64,000 bases of DNA from Neoroseomonas oryzicola (GTDB taxonomy: Bacteria > Pseudomonadota > Alphaproteobacteria > Acetobacterales > Acetobacteraceae), in contig NZ_JAAVUP010000009.1 of the NCBI RefSeq assembly GCF_012163135.1, forward strand, positions 1 through 64,000. Reading direction: 5' to 3'. A program made the position numbers and the translations under genes. Shown one piece after another: positions 25,314-33,336 of the stretch. Every line of letters begins with the position of its first letter. Within the stretch, counting starts at the first letter, position 1. Below the pieces are notes generated by a model. It was not told the origin of the DNA. It did not search any database and saw only the letters and a program-made list of their open reading frames with translations.

Positions 25314-26315
25314 ATGCTGCGTGTTTTCCTGACGCATACGCCGGAGATGTTCGCCGGCTACTACGGCGCGCGCGCCCTGGCCGCGCTGCAGCAGCATGCC
25401 GAGGTGGTGCGCAACCCTGGCACGACAGTGCTGTCCGGCGCCGCGCTGGCCGAGGCGGCGCGCGGCTGCCAGGCGATCGTCGCTGACCGCGCGACGCCCG
25501 GCACGTCCGAGACCTTCGCCGCGGCGCCGGACCTCGTCGCCTTCATGCGCGTGGCGGTCGACATCAGCACCATCGACGTGGCCGCGGCGAGCGCGGCGGG
25601 CGTACTCGTCACGCGCGCGACGCCGGGCTTCGTGGACAGCGTCACGGAGCAGGCGGTGGGCTTCATGGTGGACCTGGCCCGCGGTCTGTCGGGCCATGTG
25701 CAGGCCTATCGGCGGGGCGAGGAGCCGCAGGGGCGGATGGGCGTGCAGCTCTCGGCCGCGACGCTCGGCATCGTGGGGTATGGGCGGATCGGGCAGCGGC
25801 TGGCGGAGGTCGCGCTCGCGCTCGGCATGCGGGTGCTGGTGGCGGATCCGCATGCGACGGTGGCCGATCCGCGCATCGTGCAGATGCCGATGGCCGAGTT
25901 GCTGCCGCAGGCGGATTTCGTGGTGTGCCTGGCGATCTCGATCCCCGAGACGCGCGACCTGTTCGATTCGGCGGCCTTCGCGCGGATGAAGCGGGGGGCG
26001 CGGTTCATCAATCTCTCGCGCGGGGAGCTGGTGGACGAGCAGGCGCTGGCGGCCGCGCTGGACAGCGGTCAGTTGTCGGGGGCGGCGATGGATGTGGGGC
26101 GGGCGCTGGACCAGCGGCCGTCGTTGTTCCTGGCACGACGGCCGGATGTGATTGCCGCGCCGCATATCGGCGGCATGACGCCCGAGGCGATGGAGCACCA
26201 GGCGATGGACACGGTGCGGCAGGTCGCTTCGCTGGCGCGGGGCGCGTTGCCGGACAACGCCGTCAATGCGGCTGCCGCGCATCGTCTCTCGCGGCTCGGC
26301 ATATCGGTGGCCTGA
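25314..26315 (+). CDS. D-2-hydroxyacid dehydrogenase family oxidoreductase
   Basis: The 333-residue NAD(P)-dependent enzyme has a split catalytic domain and a Rossmann domain with GYGRIG at 155-160. The active-site Arg is R236 in SRGELVD and the His is H284 in PHIGG. The usual Glu of the catalytic triad (in DVFxxEP) is not at its expected place: the segment reads DVGRALDQ, with an Asp one position later. Related SerA-like enzymes reduce or oxidise 2-hydroxyacids. GGAAGG lies upstream of ATG 25314. It is divergent from a Bug gene that may import its substrate. Confidence 0.85.
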   Translation: MLRVFLTHTPEMFAGYYGARALAALQQHAEVVRNPGTTVLSGAALAEAARGCQAIVADRATPGTSETFAAAPDLVAFMRVAVDISTIDVAAASAAGVLVTRATPGFVDSVTEQAVGFMVDLARGLSGHVQAYRRGEEPQGRMGVQLSAATLGIVGYGRIGQRLAEVALALGMRVLVADPHATVADPRIVQMPMAELLPQADFVVCLAISIPETRDLFDSAAFARMKRGARFINLSRGELVDEQALAAALDSGQLSGAAMDVGRALDQRPSLFLARRPDVIAAPHIGGMTPEAMEHQAMDTVRQVASLARGALPDNAVNAAAAHRLSRLGISVA

Positions 26316-26320
26316 AGTCT

Positions 26321-26423
26321 CGGTTTGCAAGGGCCTTTCGGCCTATGGGCACCCATTGGCGTTGCTTCGCAACGTCAATGGGATCCCCGCCGGGGTGGTC
26401 CGGGGGGGCGGCGCCCCTCCGGT
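26321..26423. repeat. Composite palindromic element (family 1, diverged)
   Basis: The 112-bp gap between two convergent genes contains a degenerate AAGGGCCTTTCGGCC stem. A near-perfect 14-bp hairpin follows, CCCATTGGCGTTGC-ttc-GCAACGTCAATGGG (26352-26382, one mismatch). The last part is a GGGGCGGCGCCCC block, also seen at 14041-14250 and 18531-18717. It may act as a terminator. No gene is seen here. Confidence 0.65.
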
Positions 26424-26427
26424 CGCG

Positions 26428-27396
26428 TCAGCCCGCGGCGATCCCCGCGCGGCGAACCACGTCCCGCCACCGCGTCGTCTCGCTCTCGATCGTCGTCGTC
26501 AGTTCCGTCGCGCTGCTGGCCTCGACGCCGAAGCCTGTGGCGGCCAGGCGTTGGCCGACTTCGGGCAGGCGCAGCGTGGTGGTCACCTCGGACTGGATCC
26601 GCGTGGCCAGCGGTGCGGCCATGCCGCGGGGTGCGACGATGCTGTGCCAGGATCCGGAGGTGAAGTCTGGCAGGCCGGCTTCCATGATGGTGGGGACCTC
26701 GGGCAGCAGCGGGTGCCGGGTGCGGCCGCCGACGGCGATGGCGCGCAGGCGCCCTGCCTGCACCTGCGGCACCACCGTCGCCATGTTCAGCAGCGCGAGG
26801 GACAACGTGCCCGAGACCAGGTCCGTCGCTGCCGCACCGCCGCCGGGATAGGGGATGTGGGTCGGCCTGGTGTCGGTGCGCTGGGCAAACAGTTCCATGC
26901 CGAGATGCTCGGAGGAGCCGATGCCGGAGCTGCCGTAGGAGGCCTTGTCCGGGTTGGCGCGCATCCAGGCGATGAGCTCGGGCAGGGTCGTCACCGGCAG
27001 GCCAGGATTCACCACCAGCAGGTTGGGCGCGCTGATCGCGACGGTGAGCGGCGTGAAGTCGCGGATCGGGTCGTAGCCGGCGCGGGCGAGCAGCAGCGGG
27101 TTGATGGTCATGATGCCCGAGGCGGCGACGAAGAGCGTCGCGCCGTCCGGCGCCTGCCGGGCGACGTATTGCGCGGCGACGGCGCCGTTCGCGCCGGTGC
27201 GGTTCTCGACCACGAAGGGCTGGCCGAGCCGCGCCTGGAGATGCTGGGCGAGGGTGCGCGCGAGGATGTCGGACGGCCCGCCCGGCACATAGGGCACGAC
27301 GATGGTGGTCGGGCGGGTCGGCCAGGCCTCCTGCGCGCGGGCGCGTGGGGCGATGGCGATCGCGGGGGCGGCCAGGAACAGGCTGCGGCGGTTCAT
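26428..27396 (-). CDS. Bug/TctC family substrate-binding protein of the TTT locus
   Basis: This 322-residue periplasmic receptor has signal peptide MNRRSLFLAAPAIAIAPRARA. Core motifs are TTIVVPYVPGGPSDILAR, QPFVVENRTGANG, then YGSSGIGSSEHLGME and HIPYPGGGAAATDL. It is last in the minus-strand series Bug-tctB-tctA-Bug, 52 bp downstream of tctA. ATG 27396 is chosen for its signal peptide and the upstream GGGAG. That Shine-Dalgarno sequence lies in the arm of a 9-bp hairpin (27404-27428), which may set its level separately from tctA. Confidence 0.92.
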   Translation of the reverse strand: MNRRSLFLAAPAIAIAPRARAQEAWPTRPTTIVVPYVPGGPSDILARTLAQHLQARLGQPFVVENRTGANGAVAAQYVARQAPDGATLFVAASGIMTINPLLLARAGYDPIRDFTPLTVAISAPNLLVVNPGLPVTTLPELIAWMRANPDKASYGSSGIGSSEHLGMELFAQRTDTRPTHIPYPGGGAAATDLVSGTLSLALLNMATVVPQVQAGRLRAIAVGGRTRHPLLPEVPTIMEAGLPDFTSGSWHSIVAPRGMAAPLATRIQSEVTTTLRLPEVGQRLAATGFGVEASSATELTTTIESETTRWRDVVRRAGIAAG

Positions 27397-27403
27397 GCGG
27401 AAA

Positions 27404-27428
27404 CTCCCGGGGATTTTCGCCCCGGGAG
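27404..27428 (-). promoter_or_regulatory. Strong hairpin between tctA and the Bug gene, covering its Shine-Dalgarno sequence
   Basis: On the minus strand CTCCCGGGG (27428-27420) pairs perfectly with CCCCGGGAG (27412-27404) around a CGAAAAT loop. GGGAG in the second arm is the likely ribosome-binding site of the gene starting at 27396. It could be an RNA processing or stability stem, or a translational gate. Confidence 0.55.
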
Positions 27429-27448
27429 GAAGCAATCCGCGTGCCGGA

Positions 27449-28948
27449 TCAGGCCTCGGCCGGCTTGCGCCGCCGCAGCAGGCCGGCGACCGAGGGGATG
27501 GACCAGAGCGCCGCGATCAGCGTCAGCGCGCAAAGCCCCATGCTGATCGGGCGGGTGAAGAAGGGCGTGACATCCCCGCCCGAGAGCACCAGCCCGCGCA
27601 GCAGGTTCTTGTCCAGCAGGTCGCCCAGCACGATGCCGAGCACCAGCGGCGCCATCGGGAAGCGCAACTCCCGCAGGATGAAGCCGACCAGCCCGGCGCC
27701 GAGCATCACCCAGATGTCGAAGAGCCGCGACGTGATGGCGAAGGCGCCGACGGTGCACAGCACGAAGACGATCGGCATCAGGCGTTCGCGCGGGATCAGC
27801 AGGATCCACAGCAGCGGGCGCACCAGCACCAGGCCGTAGAACATCTTCACCATGTCGGCGATCACCAGCATGGCGACGATCTGGTAGATGAACTCGGGCG
27901 CGGTGATCGCGAGCATCGGCCCGGGGTTGAGGCCGTGGATCATCATCGCGGCCATCAGCACGGCGGCGGGTGCCGAACCCGGGACGGCGAGGGTGAGGAC
28001 GGGGATGATCGCGCCGGGGACGCAGGCGCTCTCGCCGGTCTCGGCGGACATCAGGCCCTCGATGCTGCCCTTGCCGAACTTCTCCTTTTCCTTCGAGGCG
28101 CGCTTGGCGGCGGCGTAGGAGGTCCAGGCGGCGATGTCCTCGCCGAGGCCGGGCATCGCCCCGATGAAGGTGCCGAGCGCCCCGGATCGCAGGATGGTCT
28201 TCCAGTATTTCGTGACGTCCGACAGGCGCGGGATGACGGAATCGATCTTGGAGGAGACCGCCTTCACCGCCGGCCCGCGCATGGCCGAGAGCACCTCGGC
28301 CACGCCGAAGACGCCCACCAGGACGGGCAGCAGGCCGAGCCCGCCGGCGAGATCGCCATTGCCATAGGCGAAGCGGGCATAGGCGTGGTTGGTCTCCTGC
28401 CCGATGGTCGCGACAAACAGGCCGATGAAGCCCGCGATGTAGCCCTTGAGCGGATCGCCGCCCGACAGCGACCCGGCGATGATGATGCCGAACATCGCCA
28501 CCCAGAACATCTCGTAGGAGCCGAACTGCAGGGCGAATTCCCCGAAGCTCGGGGCAAACAGGGCGAGGATCAGCGTCCCGAACAGCGTCCCGAGCCAGGA
28601 GCCGGACGTCGAGATGCCCATCGCCCGGCCCGCGAGGCCCTGGCGCGCGAGCGGGAAGCCGTCGAGCGTCGAGGCCGCCGAAGCCGGCGTGCCCGGGATG
28701 TTGAGCAGGATGGCGCTGCGCGACCCGCCGTAGATCGCGCCGACATAGACGCAGACCAGCACCAGCATCGCGACGTTCGGCCCCATGCCGAAGGTCAGCG
28801 TGGTCAGCAGCGCGACGCCCATGGTGGCCGTGAGGCCCGGCAGGGCGCCGATGATGATGCCGATCAGCGTGGCCCAGAGCGCGTGCCACACCGCCCCGCC
28901 GCCGAGCACATGGGCGAAGCCGCCCGCCAGGTTGTTGAGCGCGTCCAT
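27449..28948 (-). CDS. tctA: Tripartite tricarboxylate transporter large permease subunit TctA
   Basis: The 499-residue permease has about 11-12 helices and the TctA signatures. Near the start are GALPGLTATMGVALL and YVGAIYGGSRSAILLNIPGTP. In the middle are GAMPGLGEDIAAWTSYAAAK and ESACVPGAIIPVLTLAVPGS. It uses a cation gradient to import the carboxylate delivered by a Bug protein. ATG 28948 overlaps the tctB stop by one base. It is flanked by Bug genes on both sides, so one permease may serve several receptors. Confidence 0.95.
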   Translation of the reverse strand: MDALNNLAGGFAHVLGGGAVWHALWATLIGIIIGALPGLTATMGVALLTTLTFGMGPNVAMLVLVCVYVGAIYGGSRSAILLNIPGTPASAASTLDGFPLARQGLAGRAMGISTSGSWLGTLFGTLILALFAPSFGEFALQFGSYEMFWVAMFGIIIAGSLSGGDPLKGYIAGFIGLFVATIGQETNHAYARFAYGNGDLAGGLGLLPVLVGVFGVAEVLSAMRGPAVKAVSSKIDSVIPRLSDVTKYWKTILRSGALGTFIGAMPGLGEDIAAWTSYAAAKRASKEKEKFGKGSIEGLMSAETGESACVPGAIIPVLTLAVPGSAPAAVLMAAMMIHGLNPGPMLAITAPEFIYQIVAMLVIADMVKMFYGLVLVRPLLWILLIPRERLMPIVFVLCTVGAFAITSRLFDIWVMLGAGLVGFILRELRFPMAPLVLGIVLGDLLDKNLLRGLVLSGGDVTPFFTRPISMGLCALTLIAALWSIPSVAGLLRRRKPAEA

Positions 28949-29478
28949 CAGGGCAGCCGCAGCAGGAAGAGCTTCTCGAAGACCAGCATGACGCCGAGGC
29001 CGGTGCCGATGCCGATCAGCGCGGCCTCGATCATGCGGCGGGCGCGGCGTTCGGGCCCCTGGTCCCATTCGAAGGCGGTGGTGAAGGCGAAGACGAACAG
29101 CGCGGATGCGATCCAGAACGGCACCCGGCCGACGAGCACGCCCGCATAGAGCACGCCGAGCAGCGCCGCGAGACCGAGCCGCCGCCCGTCGCCGGTGGCC
29201 TTCGCGACCGGCCCGCGCGCCGCCCAGCCGCCGCGCCCGATCGCCCGGACGCCGAGCACGACGGAGAGCAGCGCGAGCATCACGCCGTAGAAGCCCGGCA
29301 CGATGCCGGGCGCGGTGAGGCCGGTGCCGGATTGCTCGACGAAGCGCGGCATGGCGATGGACTGCTGGACGATCGCCACGCCGAAGACGAAGAGGAGCGC
29401 CGCGGTGATAAGGTCCGCGCGCGGCGAGGCCGGCGCCTTTTCCCCATCGAAGGGGGACTCGGCCTCGACCTCGCTCAA
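28948..29478 (-). CDS. tctB: Tripartite tricarboxylate transporter small permease subunit TctB
   Basis: The 176-residue protein has four hydrophobic helices in the DUF1468/TctB pattern: LITAALLFVFGVAIV, then FYGVMLALLSVVLG and, near the end, FVFAFTTAFEWDQG. It is the small membrane subunit of the TTT importer. The likely start is TTG 29478 (LSEVEAESP), overlapping the Bug stop as TTGA. A longer frame to 29565 runs inside the Bug gene and is rejected. Its stop overlaps the tctA start. Confidence 0.85.
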   Translation of the reverse strand: MSEVEAESPFDGEKAPASPRADLITAALLFVFGVAIVQQSIAMPRFVEQSGTGLTAPGIVPGFYGVMLALLSVVLGVRAIGRGGWAARGPVAKATGDGRRLGLAALLGVLYAGVLVGRVPFWIASALFVFAFTTAFEWDQGPERRARRMIEAALIGIGTGLGVMLVFEKLFLLRLP

Positions 29479-30497
29479 AGCCGGGCGATCCCCAGCGTGT
29501 CGGGCGAGACGCGCGCCTTGCCGCCGTCGAAGTAGAGCCAGGCGGTCTGGCGGACCATCTTCCACGCCTCGTCATGGGCCTGCTGGCCGTAGATGGGCGT
29601 GAAGAGCGCGGCGCGCGACGTCGCGTAGTCCTTCAGGCGCTGGGAGTTCGCGATGGTGGTGCGCCAGATGTTGGTCATGGTCGCGACCGCGGGTTCGGGC
29701 ACGCCCTTGGGGCACCAGATGCCGAAGTAGTTGAGCGGCGCGGGCATGTTCGGCAGCCAGCGGCGGACCGAGGGGATCTCGATCGCCGGGCTGTTGCCCT
29801 GCGCGGCGAGCGTCACCGGGTTGTCGGACTGCACGGCGAGCGGGATCAGCCGGCGGGCGCGGATCATCTCCGCCGCCTCGACCAGCAGCACCGCGCCGAG
29901 CGGCGTTTCGCCCGAGACGGTCGCGATCATCGCGGGGTTGCCGCCGTCATAGGTGGCGTGGCGGTATTGCAGGCCCGGCGTCGCGGCGCGTACGGCCTCC
30001 ATCATGTTGTGCCCGGCCGAGGAGACGCCGGCGGTGGCGATGCCGATGCCTTGGCCGCGGGTCTTCAGCGCCTCGAGCGCCGCGCCGAAGTCGCGGAAGC
30101 CGGATTGCGGGTTGGCGACCAGCACGTTCACGTTCGCCACCGCGAAGAACAGGTTCCAGTCCGACAGCTGCGTGTCGAGCAGGCCGAGCACCTTGTAGCA
30201 GCCGACGTCGACCGCCGCGCCGGCGGCCCAGGTATAGCCGTCCTTCGCCGCTTCCATCGCGTTGCGCGTGCCGATGGACCCCGAGGCGCCGGGCTGGTTC
30301 ACCACCACCACGCGCTGGCCGAGCGGGCCTTCTGCCTCGGCCGCGACGATGCGGGCCATCTGGTCGGTCGATCCGCCGGCGGCCCAGGGGACAATCAGGG
30401 TCACCGGACGTTCGGGCCGCCACGCGGCCTGGGCGCGGAGCGTGGCGGGCGCCGCGATCCCGGCGGCAGTGGCGGCGAGCAGGTGCCTGCGCAGCAT
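29475..30497 (-). CDS. Bug/TctC family substrate-binding protein, first gene of the TTT operon
   Basis: This 340-residue periplasmic receptor has a signal peptide (MLRRHLLAATAAGIAAPATLRA). Core motifs are VTLIVPWAAGGSTDQMARI, RVVVVNQPGASGSIGTRN and ATAGVSSAGHNMME, and it ends with a characteristic TAWLYFDGG segment. The stop overlaps the tctB start (TTGA). The order receptor-tctB-tctA is the standard TTT layout. GAGGAAAGGG provides the ribosome-binding site. The 115-bp upstream gap to the GNAT gene holds its promoter; no clear operator is seen. Confidence 0.92.
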   Translation of the reverse strand: MLRRHLLAATAAGIAAPATLRAQAAWRPERPVTLIVPWAAGGSTDQMARIVAAEAEGPLGQRVVVVNQPGASGSIGTRNAMEAAKDGYTWAAGAAVDVGCYKVLGLLDTQLSDWNLFFAVANVNVLVANPQSGFRDFGAALEALKTRGQGIGIATAGVSSAGHNMMEAVRAATPGLQYRHATYDGGNPAMIATVSGETPLGAVLLVEAAEMIRARRLIPLAVQSDNPVTLAAQGNSPAIEIPSVRRWLPNMPAPLNYFGIWCPKGVPEPAVATMTNIWRTTIANSQRLKDYATSRAALFTPIYGQQAHDEAWKMVRQTAWLYFDGGKARVSPDTLGIARL

Positions 30498-30612
30498 GTC
30501 TTCGACCCTTTCCTCGTTCGCGCGCCGCGTTCGCCACGGCGTCAGGGGTTGGTAACCCGGTAGTTACTGCGAATGGTGCGGCGGTCCTCGCGGTGGCGTC
30601 AAGCCGGGCGGG

Positions 30613-31422
30613 TCAGCCGAATTCCGGTCCGGCGACGGCTGCGAACATCGCCGGGTCGCCCGGCGTGTCCGCGCCCAGGGCCATGCGCGTGAAGGGCCGC
30701 TGCGGCGCGGCGCCGTGCGCCGACAGCCATCCGGCGAGTACCGGCCGCGCGTCCGGCAGGTCGAGCACCGGCGCGCCGGGCAAGGCGTTGCGGGCGGCGG
30801 CGATGAGGGCGCGGGCCGTTGCGTCGTCGCGCGCGACCACCGGGCCGATCTGCGGTCCGCGCGCACCGTCGCGGGCGAGGGCGAAGCCGCTGCCGTCCTC
30901 GGCGATGAAGGCCGCGCCGGGCTGGCGCGCGGCGAAGTCGCGCAGCAGGGCTTCGCGCGGCGCGCCGAAGGCGGCGGCGTCGAGCGCCAGCAGCGTCGGC
31001 CAGTCGGAATCGGCCAGCGGGCGAACGCCCGTCCCACCCGGCAGCGGCGCCGGCAGCGACCAGCGCGCGAAGCCCCAGAGGTCGCGGAAACCAAGGCGGC
31101 GATAGACTTCCCGCCCCGCCGGCGTCGCGTCGAGCGCGGCGCAGCGCGTGCCGGCGAGCGCGTCGACGGCCCAGCGCATCAGCGTCGTCGCGTGGCCTCG
31201 CCGCCGCATGTCGGGGCGGACCAGCACCATCGAGATCCAGGCGAGGTCACCGCCGTAGCGGATCACGGCGGCGGTGGCGGCCAGTGCCTCCTGCCCGTCG
31301 TCGAGCGCCTGGCCTTCGCCTTCATGGAGGAACAGCGCCCAGTCGCGCGCGACCTGGTTCCAGCCGATGAGGAAGGAGAGCGCGGCGGCGCGGGGCAGGT
31401 CGGCCTCGGTGAGCGGTCGCAT
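30613..31422 (-). CDS. GNAT family N-acetyltransferase with C-terminal extension
   Basis: The 269-residue protein begins with a GNAT domain (VLVRPDMRRRGHATTLMRWAVD is the acetyl-CoA pyrophosphate loop, R/Q-x-x-G-x-G/A type, followed by GREVYRRLGF). A second GNAT-like or YjdJ-type C-terminal half (residues about 130-260) follows. It transfers acetyl groups to an unknown amine. ATG 31422 is chosen; the upstream 26 residues are basic and not family-like. The divergent Gfo/Idh gene starts 77 bp away across a perfect 14-bp palindrome. Confidence 0.82.
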   Translation of the reverse strand: MRPLTEADLPRAAALSFLIGWNQVARDWALFLHEGEGQALDDGQEALAATAAVIRYGGDLAWISMVLVRPDMRRRGHATTLMRWAVDALAGTRCAALDATPAGREVYRRLGFRDLWGFARWSLPAPLPGGTGVRPLADSDWPTLLALDAAAFGAPREALLRDFAARQPGAAFIAEDGSGFALARDGARGPQIGPVVARDDATARALIAAARNALPGAPVLDLPDARPVLAGWLSAHGAAPQRPFTRMALGADTPGDPAMFAAVAGPEFG

Positions 31423-31453
31423 GGGCCTGATGCGACGATGCGCCGGGCCGCGC

Positions 31454-31467
31454 GTCAAGCGCTTGAC
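31454..31467. promoter_or_regulatory. Perfect palindrome GTCAAGCGCTTGAC in a divergent promoter
   Basis: The 14-bp palindrome lies in the 76-bp gap between the GNAT gene and the Gfo/Idh gene. It overlaps a TTGACG sequence (31463-31468) that could be a -35 element for the Gfo/Idh cassette. It is a candidate repressor site. Confidence 0.4.
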
Positions 31468-31498
31468 GGTCGGGCGGGATCGAAGCCCACTCGCGCGC

Positions 31499-32515
31499 AT
31501 GGAACGACCGGGACTGCTGCTGATCGGATGCGGCGCCTTCGGGCGCGTGCACCTGGCCGCGCTGAAGCGGCTCGGCGTGCCGGTGACCGTGTTCGATGCG
31601 GACCGCGGCCTGGCGGCGGCGACCGGGGAGGCGGTGGCGGAAAGCCTCGAGGCCGGGCTTGCCGCCTGCGACGCGGCGATCGTGGCGACGCCGGTGCCGA
31701 CGCATGTCGCGGTGGCGGGTGCGGTGCTGCGCGCCGGGCGGGACCTGTTCCTCGAGAAGCCGGCGACCGAGACGGCGGCCGAGGCCGCCGCGCTGGCGGA
31801 CCTCGCGGAGGCGCAGGGCCGGATCGCGCAGGTCGGCCTCTATTTCCGCTTCCATCCGAAGGCGATGGAGTTGCGGCGGATGGTGGCGGCGGGCGACTTC
31901 GGGCGGCTGCATTACCTCGCCGCGCGGTTTTCGGGATTGAAGCGCGCGCGCGGCGATTCCGGCGCGCTGCTGAACGACGCGGTGCATTTCGCCGACCTGC
32001 TGCCCTGGATCGCGGGGGAGGCGCCGTCCCGGATCTTCGCGACGACGGCCGATCCGCTCGGGCGCGGGCGCGAGGACCTGGCGGTGATCCAGATGATGTT
32101 TCCCTCGGGCCTCACCGGCTTGATCGAGGCCGGCTGCGTGCTGCCCGGCCGCTGGCCCGACGCGGTGGTGCCGGGGGCGGAGACGCGCAAGGAAGTCGTC
32201 GTCGCGGGCCATGACGCGCTGGCCGAGGTCGACTTCGCTGCCGAGACCTTCGCCCTGCGCCGCGGCGCCCATGCCCCCGGCGCGAACGGCGCCTGGCTGC
32301 CGCAGCATGCGGCGCGGGAGGAGGCCGCAATTCCCGCCGCCGATCCGGTCGAGGTCGTCGCCGCCGAACTCGCCGCCTTCATCGAGGCGGTGCGGACGCG
32401 CCGCGCGCCGGAGGCGGGGCTGCGGTCCGGCGCCGTCGCGCCGGCGCGGATCCTGGATGCCGCGCGGCTGTCCGCCGCCGAGGGGCGCGTCGTCGCGCTG
32501 GAGGAGATCGCCTGA
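31499..32515 (+). CDS. Gfo/Idh/MocA family oxidoreductase
   Basis: The 338-residue enzyme has an N-terminal NAD(P) Rossmann fold (LLLIGCGAFGRVHLAALK) and the family motif FLEKPAT with the catalytic-site Lys. The C-terminal beta-sheet domain has NDAVHFADLLPW. Members oxidise sugar or inositol hydroxyls. It opens an overlapping cassette: its stop touches the sugar isomerase-like gene start (TGATG), and the enolase-superfamily gene follows. A polyol or sugar-acid pathway is inferred. The specific substrate is not evident. Confidence 0.88.
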   Translation: MERPGLLLIGCGAFGRVHLAALKRLGVPVTVFDADRGLAAATGEAVAESLEAGLAACDAAIVATPVPTHVAVAGAVLRAGRDLFLEKPATETAAEAAALADLAEAQGRIAQVGLYFRFHPKAMELRRMVAAGDFGRLHYLAARFSGLKRARGDSGALLNDAVHFADLLPWIAGEAPSRIFATTADPLGRGREDLAVIQMMFPSGLTGLIEAGCVLPGRWPDAVVPGAETRKEVVVAGHDALAEVDFAAETFALRRGAHAPGANGAWLPQHAAREEAAIPAADPVEVVAAELAAFIEAVRTRRAPEAGLRSGAVAPARILDAARLSAAEGRVVALEEIA

Positions 32516-33336
32516 TGCGCATCAGCCTGTGCAACGAGGTCATCCGCGACCTCGACTTCGCCGCGCAATGCGCGTTGGCGGCGGGGCTCGGCTATGACGG
32601 GCTGGAGGTCGCGCCCTTCACCCTCGATGCCGAGGCGCCGCACCTGCTGCCGGCCTCGCGCCGCGTCGCATTCCGCCGGGCGGCGGCGGAGGCCGGCACG
32701 ACGATCACCTCCCTGCACTGGCTGCTGGTCGCGCCCGCCGGGCTGTCCATCACCAGCGCGGACCCGGCGCTGCGCGCGCGCACGCTGGACGTGATGGAGC
32801 GCCTGGTGGCGCTGGCCGCCGATCTGGGCGCGACGCTGCTGGTGCATGGCTCGCCCGGCGCGCGCCGCGTGGAGGCGGAGGGCGACCCGGCCCGCGCCGA
32901 GGAGGCGATGGCCAAGGCCGGCGAATGGGCGGCGCAGCACGGCGTGACCTATTGCCTCGAGGCGCTCGACCCCGGCCAGACCAACTGGTGCACTACGGTG
33001 GCGGAGGCGGCGGCGATCGTGCGGCGCATCGGCAATCCGGCGCTGCGGACGATGCTGGATGTCTGCTCGGCGGGGAATGGCGAGGTGGAGCCGGTGCCCG
33101 CGCTGCTGGAACGCTTCGTGCCGTCCGGCGACGTGGTGCATGTGCATCTCAACGACCGCAACAAGCGCGCGCCGGGGCAGGGGAATGACCGCTTCGGACC
33201 GGTGCTCTCGACGCTGCGGTGCATCGGCTATGGCGGCTTCTGCGCCGTCGAGCCCTTCGACTACGTCCCCGACGGGCCGACCAGCGCGGCGCGCGCCATC
33301 GGCTACCTCCGTGCGCTCGAGGAGACCACCGCATGA
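32515..33336 (+). CDS. Sugar phosphate isomerase/epimerase family (TIM barrel)
   Basis: The 273-residue TIM-barrel protein of the xylose isomerase-like (AP endonuclease 2) superfamily has metal-ligand-like motifs. These are YCLEALDPGQTNWCTT around the first Glu, TMLDVCSAG for the Asp, then VHVHLNDRNKRAPGQGND and GFCAVEPFDY. It probably isomerises or epimerises a keto-sugar intermediate made by the preceding oxidoreductase. It overlaps both neighbours (one base upstream; ATGA downstream), so coupling is tight. Confidence 0.86.
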   Translation: MRISLCNEVIRDLDFAAQCALAAGLGYDGLEVAPFTLDAEAPHLLPASRRVAFRRAAAEAGTTITSLHWLLVAPAGLSITSADPALRARTLDVMERLVALAADLGATLLVHGSPGARRVEAEGDPARAEEAMAKAGEWAAQHGVTYCLEALDPGQTNWCTTVAEAAAIVRRIGNPALRTMLDVCSAGNGEVEPVPALLERFVPSGDVVHVHLNDRNKRAPGQGNDRFGPVLSTLRCIGYGGFCAVEPFDYVPDGPTSAARAIGYLRALEETTA

